A stretch of DNA of 5,904 nucleotides from GCA-2693325 sp036343635 (GTDB lineage Bacteria; Latescibacterota; UBA2968; UBA8231), in the NCBI GenBank assembly GCA_036343635.1, contig JAYYVF010000110.1, forward strand, positions 1 to 5,904, given 5' to 3'. Made by a program: the position numbers and the translations under genes. Shown here piece after piece: positions 1-4,284 of this stretch. The notes under the pieces were generated by a model. It saw nothing but the letters and a program-made list of their open reading frames with translations, did not search any database and was not told the origin of the DNA. Within the stretch, counting starts at the first letter, position 1. Every line of letters starts with the position of its first letter.

Positions 1-1
1 G

Positions 2-1138
2 TTTTTGTTGGAGCGCCAGGGTGGTGAGGTGGAGCGTCTGGTTGGTATGGTAGAAAGTGTATCGCAGGCACAGGCGCGATTGACATTAGCAGTCCAAAAT
101 CGGGATTCATTATGGGCACGTCGGGAGGTCCTTCGGCGCTCGGAGATTGATACGCTTTCGTTGTCGTTGGAGCATAAAGGACGTCAGCTCGAGCGACTCA
201 ATCAGGAGCTAGGTGAGATTGTTGATACTCAGAAAAAGCTTATTGAGGAGATAAAAAGCCAACGTTTTGAAGCTGAAAGAGAAGTTGCGGTTGCGAAAGA
301 TGCAGAAATGGAACGCAAACGCCTTGAAGACGTTCGCTTGGCTCAAGATTTGGCGGAGCTAGCGGCGGCTCAGGAGCGTTGGTTGGTAGAAAATCAAGGA
401 ATTTCGGTCCCAGGACGCCGCGTTGTGGAACCATCGGTGGATCAACCGTTGGATTCTGAAGAGAAGGAGCGTGCTGAAGAGAAGGAGCGTGCTGAAGAGG
501 AGAAGCGTGCTGAAGAGGAGAAGCGTGCTGAAGAGGAGAAGCGTGCTGAAGAGAAACGGATTGATTCAAAGGCCGCACCAACAAATGGTGACCACCAAAT
601 CTTGGCGGAACTTCGGCGGGTTTGGGTGTCTATGCTCGGCGGGTATCAGGTAAATAGGGCTACCGACATGCGCCCATTTTTGCGCAATTCTGCAGCCTCT
701 CCAAATTCCACAGGGACCATGGGCTTCGGTTTTCGCGCTGGATGGCTAATTGGCCCTAACTATAGGTTGAATTTGACATACGAATCAGCGATGGGCACTC
801 TTCAAGACGAAGTGTTTGGCTCCATTCATTCAAATTTTCATTCATTAGCAGCATTTACGCAGGTTCTCTTTTCACTTGTCCCTAACCAGCGCATCGATGG
901 TTATGTGGGTGGTGGCCTTGGTTACCATCGTTTGTCCTTCGCTGGCGAGAAGCTAAAAGGTGAACATTCTGCTAATTTAGCCATGCAGTTTGCACTCGGG
1001 ACCGAATACCGTGTGGCCACTCATTGGTCCCTGTTAATGGAAACAGGGTACCAACACGTATTTATAGAAGAAAATAACATTGATCCCGCAAATTTACGGA
1101 TTTTTGCTGGATTAGGGTACCTCCGGGCGAATCGTTGA
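2..1138 (+). CDS. Coiled-coil protein with C-terminal outer-membrane beta-barrel (5' partial)
   Basis: The frame is open from the first base. Two TTG codons at 5 and 8 could be read as starts, but no signal peptide or ribosome site is visible, so the gene most likely begins upstream. Numbering from the TTG at 5, residues about 38-130 are rich in E, K, R, Q, L and A with heptad-like spacing, as in a coiled coil. Residues 152-185 are a pure E/K/R/A charged-helix repeat. From about residue 203 to the end (377) the sequence changes to alternating polar and aromatic or glycine-rich strands (MGFGFRAGW, YVGGGLGYHRL, LRIFAGLGYL), typical of a small, about 8-stranded OmpA/OMP_b-brl-like barrel. The inferred role is an outer-membrane protein whose helix spans or tethers in the periplasm. 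The last residues (GYLRANR) lack the usual terminal aromatic, so the beta-signal would be slightly internal. The gene ends 12 nt before the next start, so co-transcription is likely. A specific function is not recognised. Confidence 0.85.
   Translation, partial: FLLERQGGEVERLVGMVESVSQAQARLTLAVQNRDSLWARREVLRRSEIDTLSLSLEHKGRQLERLNQELGEIVDTQKKLIEEIKSQRFEAEREVAVAKDAEMERKRLEDVRLAQDLAELAAAQERWLVENQGISVPGRRVVEPSVDQPLDSEEKERAEEKERAEEEKRAEEEKRAEEEKRAEEKRIDSKAAPTNGDHQILAELRRVWVSMLGGYQVNRATDMRPFLRNSAASPNSTGTMGFGFRAGWLIGPNYRLNLTYESAMGTLQDEVFGSIHSNFHSLAAFTQVLFSLVPNQRIDGYVGGGLGYHRLSFAGEKLKGEHSANLAMQFALGTEYRVATHWSLLMETGYQHVFIEENNIDPANLRIFAGLGYLRANR
458..559 (+). repeat. 18-bp tandem repeat coding for a charged helix
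   Basis: Five consecutive 18-bp units run from 458 to 547, followed by a shortened 12-bp unit to 559. The first two units read GAAGAGAAGGAGCGTGCT and the next three GAAGAGGAGAAGCGTGCT. Units within each type are identical, which indicates recent slippage or unequal exchange. Each unit adds six residues (EEKERA or EEEKRA), so copy-number change keeps the frame. The product should be a continuous, highly charged single alpha-helix or coiled coil linking the coiled-coil region to the barrel. Reading the same bases in other frames creates repetitive false ORFs. Confidence 0.9.
611..1135 (+). other. Outer-membrane beta-barrel domain of the first gene
   Basis: About 175 residues with repeated 9-11-residue amphipathic segments separated by polar loops and turns. 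Aromatic girdle residues and Gly-rich strands are visible (GFGFRAGWLIG, RLNLTYES, YVGGGLGYHRL, FALGTEYRVATHW, LRIFAGLGY). The length and pattern match 8-stranded OmpA- or OmpW-type barrels. No catalytic motif (lipase, protease) is apparent, so a structural or anchoring role is more likely than an enzymatic one. Confidence 0.7.
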
Positions 1139-1150
1139 TTTGAGGTGCTA

Positions 1151-2314
1151 GTGAATAATTCACAAAAATTCATGGTATTGTTCCTAGTTGTAGTTGCGAC
1201 ACTCCTATCCTGTGGAACCAGTGATAATGGGATAAGCGACCTAGCTTTCAACAGTACAGTAGCTTTTGCCGGTGAAGACCGCTACGTGACTGTAAATACA
1301 CATGTAGTTTTGGATGGATCTGATAGTAAACAAGGACCGGAAGGTGATTTAGTCTATCATTGGGTGCAGATAGGTGGGCCCGCAATAGAAGTTGGCGAGG
1401 AAAGCGGGGTGCGAGTAACAATCATGTTACCGGAGGCCGGTGAATATCTCTTTGAGTTACGTGTGAGTAGCCAAAACAAAGTATTGTCCTCAGATGAGAT
1501 TCGGCTCATTGCGCTCAAGCCAAATGAGCATGGCGATATCCGACTTGACGATCTCCCCTTAGCCTTTGAAGAGGGTTATAACCCACTACGAGACCTTTTG
1601 GTGGCCTATGCCGTATTGGCGGATACCACTAATGGCGAAAAAAAAGAAAATGAAGTGGTGATAACTATTCGCAACCTTCTTAAGTCTGATAATGAACAAC
1701 GCTCAATCGCTCATTTCTACCTATCACCAAGGAATGTGGAATTTTGGGGAAAGAACCTCCTCAAGGAATCTTTACTTGGATACGATGAAGAGGTCAGTTG
1801 GTTTGTCAAACCGGGCCAATACGAAATTCGTGCCATCGATGAGCAGGGTGTTGAGTTCTTTTCAGAGCGCAATATAGAGGGGAGGCTCGTAGATTGGGAC
1901 TTGACTGCCGGTGAAATGACAAACAATCCGATTAACATTCGACGCGCCAAAAAGCTTATGGGCGAATTGAAATTGTGTTTCAGACGTGAAAATACCGAGC
2001 AGGTGTACCATTACAAGATGTTTTCCCAAGTGGAACCGCAAGCAACGCTGGACGAATATCTAGTAAGGGGTAAATCTCTTTCAGATGATGCGATGGTATC
2101 GGCAAGTTTCGTACCGATCCTAAACCGTTATCAATTACGACACAATAATTCAAACAACAATCTTCATTATCGTTATGTTTTTCGTATTATGGGCGACAGC
2201 GTGGAAGGTGTGGTTGAGATACTTCACCATATTTCAGGCAAGAGCGAATACGAACTTGTTGATGCACTGCCGTTACTTCCAGCCTCTAGAGTAGCAGTAA
2301 AAAAACTCCGTTGA
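1151..2314 (+). CDS. Probable lipoprotein with PKD-like domain
   Basis: I choose the GTG at 1151 because GAGG at 1142-1145 sits 5 nt upstream. The GTG at 1145 overlaps that site, and the ATG at 1172 would remove the Lys of the n-region. The product is 387 residues. The N-terminus is a short lipoprotein-type signal, with K6, a hydrophobic run (MVLFLVVVATL) and a lipobox-like LLSC whose Cys is residue 21 (codon 1211-1213). Next comes a PKD/REJ-like beta-sandwich (about residues 36-122), with FAGEDRYVTVNTHVVLDGSDS and YHWVQIGGPA as the recognisable strands. A second domain (about 169-251) carries LSPRNVEFWGKNLL and PGQYEIRAIDEQG. The last 135 residues are not recognised. The protein is probably attached to the outer membrane or periplasmic face. 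It follows the barrel gene by 12 nt, suggesting an operon and perhaps a joint complex. No enzyme motif is seen. Confidence 0.85.
   Translation: MNNSQKFMVLFLVVVATLLSCGTSDNGISDLAFNSTVAFAGEDRYVTVNTHVVLDGSDSKQGPEGDLVYHWVQIGGPAIEVGEESGVRVTIMLPEAGEYLFELRVSSQNKVLSSDEIRLIALKPNEHGDIRLDDLPLAFEEGYNPLRDLLVAYAVLADTTNGEKKENEVVITIRNLLKSDNEQRSIAHFYLSPRNVEFWGKNLLKESLLGYDEEVSWFVKPGQYEIRAIDEQGVEFFSERNIEGRLVDWDLTAGEMTNNPINIRRAKKLMGELKLCFRRENTEQVYHYKMFSQVEPQATLDEYLVRGKSLSDDAMVSASFVPILNRYQLRHNNSNNNLHYRYVFRIMGDSVEGVVEILHHISGKSEYELVDALPLLPASRVAVKKLR
1256..1516 (+). other. PKD/REJ-like beta-sandwich domain
   Basis: The pattern 'aG.d..v.vn..v.LdGsdS..g.egdl.Y.W.QigGPai' followed by 'v.LPeaGeYlFeLrVss' matches the core strands of PKD/K319-type domains found in many bacterial surface proteins. 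Such domains normally mediate extracellular protein or polysaccharide contact or act as spacers. The classical WDFGDG motif is absent. The YHWVQIGGP form is the variant seen in REJ-like copies. The assignment is by eye. Confidence 0.65.
1655..1903 (+). other. Second putative beta-rich domain (LSP..W-G..L type)
   Basis: This stretch runs VVITIRNLL, then AHFYLSPRNVEFWGKNLL, then PGQYEIRAIDEQGVEF, and ends in VDWDL. The order 'ITI.N...I....lSP....WG.nLL...l..g.......pGqYeiRaiDe.G' resembles a small domain common in secreted bacterial proteins that often lacks an accepted function. I recognise it from general familiarity only and cannot name a family with certainty. Confidence 0.4.
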
Positions 2315-2420
2315 ACAACAAATTCAGGCGATTAATTCTAAATGATTCAGCTCCGCGTCATCCATGTATATTCCTACCTAAGTTACCATATTGAACCGTT
2401 TGCGGTGATTGATCTGGTAA

Positions 2421-2441
2421 TCCTCGATGCTTAATTGAGGA
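2421..2441. repeat. 8-bp stem-loop downstream of the lipoprotein gene
   Basis: TCCTCGAT (2421-2428) can pair with ATTGAGGA (2434-2441) around a 5-nt loop, with one G-T wobble on the + strand. It lies 106 nt after the stop codon at 2314. It is followed by AGTTTAGG rather than a run of T, so it is at best a weak intrinsic terminator. A stem of this size can occur by chance in a 766-bp gap. Confidence 0.35.
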
Positions 2442-2447
2442 AGTTTA

Positions 2448-2484
2448 GGGTGTGCCACCTTCCATCAGAGTGAGTGTCGCACCC
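2448..2484. repeat. 7-bp stem with a 23-nt loop
   Basis: GGGTGTG (2448-2454) pairs with CGCACCC (2478-2484) with one wobble. It begins 7 nt after the previous hairpin, so the two could form adjacent stems in one transcript. There is no T-tract after it. The long loop makes it less stable than a compact hairpin. Confidence 0.25.
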
Positions 2485-2595
2485 CGGCCAACTCGTTGAC
2501 ACAATCCCTACACGCGGTAATTATGCATGGGGAATGATCTTTGCCCACACGGGTTTTCTGTTTAAAGCACGGACTCCATATTGTTGTGGTAAAAT

Positions 2596-2639
2596 TAGCT
2601 AACCGAGTCTGCTTTAGACTCATCGGCGGTTTCTAGCTA
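2596..2639. repeat. Composite stem-loop of 15 base pairs in three helices
   Basis: Three nested complementary segments line up without gaps on the 5' side. TAGCT (2596-2600) pairs with AGCTA (2635-2639), AACC (2601-2604) with GGTT (2628-2631), and GAGTCT (2605-2610) with AGACTC (2616-2621). The loop is GCTTT, and the 3' side has bulges of 3 and 6 nt. An alternative pairing of CCGA with TCGG is possible. It is the most elaborate fold noticed in the gap and could be a structured leader, a small RNA element or a degenerate palindrome. No T-run follows it. Confidence 0.4.
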
Positions 2640-2682
2640 CAGCCAGCATCCTGCGTATTTCGGGTACAGGCCAATTTATCCT

Positions 2683-2704
2683 TTAGGCATCCGTGAGTGC
2701 CTAA
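2683..2704. repeat. Perfect 7-bp inverted repeat with 8-nt loop
   Basis: TTAGGCA (2683-2689) and TGCCTAA (2698-2704) are exact reverse complements around TCCGTGAG. The octamer ATTTATCC occurs on both sides, at 2674-2681 and 2715-2722. The sequence after the stem (TTCGAACCG) is not T-rich, so a terminator is unlikely. The role is unknown. Confidence 0.4.
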
Positions 2705-2740
2705 TTCGAACCGTATTTATCCAATCGTAAACAGGTTTCG

Positions 2741-2756
2741 AGTGATATCCATCACA
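2741..2756. promoter_or_regulatory. CRP/FNR-superfamily-like operator
   Basis: AGTGA-TATCCA-TCACA matches 9 of 10 fixed positions of the CRP consensus TGTGA-N6-TCACA. Read as GTGAT-N4-ATCAC it also matches 8 of 10 of the FNR consensus TTGAT-N4-ATCAA. It lies in the gap before the secreted-protein genes, about 30 bp upstream of a possible promoter core. The consensus comes from Proteobacteria. FCB bacteria do have CRP/FNR-family regulators, but binding here is inference. Confidence 0.3.
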
Positions 2757-2768
2757 GTATTAAAGTGA

Positions 2769-2808
2769 GTTTTTGCGTAAAGTACTTTTGGCATTATACG
2801 TTTTTGCG
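2769..2808 (+). promoter_or_regulatory. Direct repeat GTTTTTGCG flanking a TAnnTTTG promoter-like core
   Basis: GTTTTTGCG occurs at 2769-2777 and again at 2800-2808, a 31-bp offset close to three helical turns. Between them TACTTTTG (2783-2790) matches the Bacteroidetes-type -7 box TAnnTTTG exactly. No good TTTG/TTG -33 box is seen at the usual distance. A sigma70-like TTGCGT/TATACG pair with 16-bp spacing overlaps the same place but is weak. If this is a promoter, the untranslated leader to 3081 would be nearly 290 nt. Confidence 0.25.
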
Positions 2809-2882
2809 ATTCGCGGATACTCGTCAAATAACAAAAGATATTTAAAAACATATATTTATGATATTGCATTGTATGTTAAATA

Positions 2883-2896
2883 CGTGAAAAGTCACG
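2883..2896. repeat. Short perfect inverted repeat CGTGA-N4-TCACG
   Basis: CGTGA (2883-2887) and TCACG (2892-2896) flank AAAG, directly after an AT-rich tract of about 60 bp. It could be an operator or a small hairpin. It shares the GTGA/TCAC half-sites of the palindrome at 2741, but with 4-nt instead of 6-nt spacing between them. Confidence 0.3.
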
Positions 2897-3080
2897 AACT
2901 CGTTACAGGGTAATGTAGCGATTGTTCATCTGATTCGTTTCATTAGGCTGGAGTTATAGTTTTTGAAGACCCGTTTTTTGCCGATACTAACCTATAGGGG
3001 CCTTAACTCTGCCTATTCTTGTGTGTTGATATTGTCAGGGTGGAGGTTTAACGAGAAGATCTTTTTTCTGCCTGGGTGGA

Positions 3081-4145
3081 ATGATTTGCTCCGGAGTATT
3101 GAAATTTTTTTCTAGTACAACAACGGCGGATCAAAATAATTCTAAACATGCAAATTTGTCCACAAACTTTTGGTGTGGGCGTAACAGCAGTTATGAATCG
3201 AACGGTTGGATGGATACACTAAATTTCTCGTTTAAGCGATCAGCTATTAAATGGTGCGTGCTTGTCGAAGCTTTTGACTTCGTTACAGACCTAGAACGGG
3301 TTAATCGTAGCTCTTTTTGGGTTTTAGTTACGGTGCTTAGCTTGAATATGTCGTTAGTAGTGTCAGCCACTCCTTTGGAATGGGTATCGAGGTTAAGTTT
3401 AGAGGACAATCTCGGTAATGTCGCTGTCCTCGAATTCGGATATGACATTAACGCGACGGATCACATAGATCCTGCATTGGACGAGGTTGAAATGCCTCCC
3501 GCGCCACCGCGTGATGTATTTTATGCGGTATGGAGCCTCCCTAAGGCAGGAAATAGCACATTGCGGGATTTGAGAGCCACACCAGCGGAGGGGGATTCAT
3601 TAATATTTTATCTGACTGTACAATTTTCCGGAATGCTTACGATTGCTTGGGAAGCAGATCAACTAGGCAGGAGTCTAAGAGCGGCGGTTCTGTCGGACCT
3701 ATTTGGTGGAAAAGTCGTGCATATTAACATGTTTCAGCACGACCGAATAACATTAGAAAACAATAATCTACGTCAATTAAAAGTTGTCATTTATCCACGC
3801 ACAACCGAGCCAGCCACTCACGTCAGTGCGACCCATGCGGACAATGGGCTTCATTCCCGAGAACAGTACACTGCTGAGCCTGTCACGATATTTCCCAACC
3901 CAGGTAATAATGAGATTAATTTCCGGTTTGATCTACCCCTTTCGGAAACGATCAATGTAAGCATCTTTAATTCTAAGGGGCAGAAAATACGGCAGTTAAA
4001 TAAGCAGATTCCTATAACCGGAGAGTCTTTTTTATCGTGGGATGGACGAACTGACCACAATCACCCTGTGGCCAGTGGGGTTTATTGGGTATTGGTACGT
4101 TCACCACGTATAAGAATTACAAAATCCTTAGTGTTCCTAAGATAA
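3081..4145 (+). CDS. Secreted protein with T9SS C-terminal sorting domain
   Basis: The frame encodes 354 residues from the ATG at 3081. Starts at 3210 (ATG, residue 44) or 3258 (GTG, residue 60) are also possible, and none has a well-placed Shine-Dalgarno. A Sec signal is visible at residues 74-96, with Arg at 72 and 76, a hydrophobic core WVLVTVLSL and cleavage after VSA. This favours one of the shorter starts. The mature protein has one beta-rich domain (about 98-243) with IDPALDEVEMPPAPP, LRDLRATP and LSDLFGGKVVHINMF. A polar linker follows (244-264), then a T9SS type A sorting domain (265-354). The protein should be exported by Sec, moved across the outer membrane by T9SS, and anchored or released after removal of the sorting domain. 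The next gene starts 13 nt after the stop and carries two copies of the same domain, so the two are probably co-transcribed and related in role. Ligand or activity is unknown. Confidence 0.85.
   Translation: MICSGVLKFFSSTTTADQNNSKHANLSTNFWCGRNSSYESNGWMDTLNFSFKRSAIKWCVLVEAFDFVTDLERVNRSSFWVLVTVLSLNMSLVVSATPLEWVSRLSLEDNLGNVAVLEFGYDINATDHIDPALDEVEMPPAPPRDVFYAVWSLPKAGNSTLRDLRATPAEGDSLIFYLTVQFSGMLTIAWEADQLGRSLRAAVLSDLFGGKVVHINMFQHDRITLENNNLRQLKVVIYPRTTEPATHVSATHADNGLHSREQYTAEPVTIFPNPGNNEINFRFDLPLSETINVSIFNSKGQKIRQLNKQIPITGESFLSWDGRTDHNHPVASGVYWVLVRSPRIRITKSLVFLR
3300..3368 (+). other. Signal peptide of the sorting-domain protein
   Basis: Residues 74-96 (counting from 3081) form VNRSSFW, the hydrophobic VLVTVLSLNMSLVV, and SA before TPLEW. 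VSA gives small residues at -3 and -1. There is no in-frame ATG, GTG or TTG just before it, so a long n-region is unavoidable: at least 14 residues more if translation begins at 3258, 30 if at 3210, or 73 if at 3081. Confidence 0.65.
3372..3809 (+). other. Shared secreted beta-rich domain, copy A
   Basis: Residues 98-243. Key landmarks are FGYDINATDHID, LDEVEMPPAPP, VFYAVW, LRDLRATP, LTIAWEADQL and LSDLFGGK followed by INMF and LKVVIYP. The same landmarks, in the same order and spacing, recur twice in the next gene. This copy lacks the Trp of the AAWLED motif (AAVLSD here). From general familiarity, similar '(a/g)tDg.D..ld..e.PP.PP..vfdarf' domains occur in many FCB proteins just before T9SS sorting domains. 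No function is known to me. Confidence 0.75.
3873..4142 (+). other. T9SS type A C-terminal sorting domain
   Basis: About 90 residues show the family pattern. FPNPGNNEINFRFDLPL is followed by INVSIFNSKGQKIRQL, then FLSWDGRTDHNHPVASGVYW and a terminal ITKSLVFLR. Key features are the PNP turn, the GQ.IR.L strand, the W-D-G turn, ASGVYW and the basic C-terminal end. Known family members direct export across the outer membrane by T9SS and are cleaved by the sortase PorU, often with attachment to A-LPS. This is the clearest taxonomic marker in the window, because T9SS is essentially confined to FCB bacteria. Confidence 0.93.
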
Positions 4146-4158
4146 GCATATTCGCGTA

Positions 4159-4284
4159 ATGATTAGTCTCCGACGACTAAAAACAATCACGAGTATTGCC
4201 ACCATTTGGCGCACTTCTTTTTGTGTCTCGGCCAGACTGATACTCTATATAACCTTAATGTTTGGTCAGGTTCCAGCTTTGGCC
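4159..4284 (+). other. Long signal peptide of the repeat protein
   Basis: Residues 1-42. There are six Arg/Lys within the first 26 residues, then a hydrophobic segment LILYITLMFGQVPALA. Cleavage after ALA (residue 42) fits the AXA rule. The only other in-frame ATG before the mature part (4258) would leave too short a signal, so 4159 is preferred. The extended n-region parallels that of the preceding gene. Confidence 0.65.

Larger units (their letters stand above)
2315..3080. other. 766-bp gap without a convincing gene; regulatory and structured elements
   Basis: No reading frame of useful length is present on either strand. The longest short ATG frame noticed (2342-2434, 30 codons) has no ribosome site and no recognisable content. 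The gap separates two likely transcription units, so it should hold the end of the first and the promoter of the second. It contains small hairpins at 2421-2441, 2448-2484, 2596-2639 and 2683-2704, a CRP/FNR-like palindrome at 2741-2756, a 9-bp direct repeat at 2769-2808, an AT-rich tract at about 2825-2882 and an inverted repeat at 2883-2896. No tRNA, rRNA or known riboswitch was recognised. A decayed gene cannot be excluded by eye. Confidence 0.7.

Noticed and set aside
240..584. Minus-strand frame with repeated LQHA/SP units
   Set aside because: It is the antisense shadow of the 18-bp repeat in the barrel gene. Its repetitive product arises only because the repeat length is a multiple of three.
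423..653. Plus-strand frame with repeated RSVLKR units
   Set aside because: This is another frame of the same 18-bp repeat inside a well-supported gene, with no ribosome site or domain content.
2342..2434. 30-codon ATG frame in the intergenic gap
   Set aside because: No Shine-Dalgarno, no hydrophobic or other pattern, and it overlaps a hairpin. This length is expected by chance.
2701..2713. tRNA T-arm-like CGGTTCGAATT on the minus strand
   Set aside because: The flanking bases do not form the 5-bp T stem, and no acceptor or anticodon arm is present at the right distance.
3042..3047. GGAGGT resembling a strong Shine-Dalgarno
   Set aside because: No ATG, GTG or TTG follows within the usual 5-10 nt, so it does not define a gene start.
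3026..3054. TTGATA with a possible -10 at TAACGA
   Set aside because: The -10 match is poor, and FCB promoters usually follow a different consensus.
3251..3277. ATG followed by a basic stretch (MVRACRSF) near the signal peptide
   Set aside because: It is in a different frame from the signal peptide and stops after eight codons. A frameshift would be needed, with no other evidence for one.
3191..3448. Minus-strand frame of 85 codons over the start of the sorting-domain gene
   Set aside because: It overlaps the signal peptide and first strand of a well-supported gene and has no recognisable protein features.
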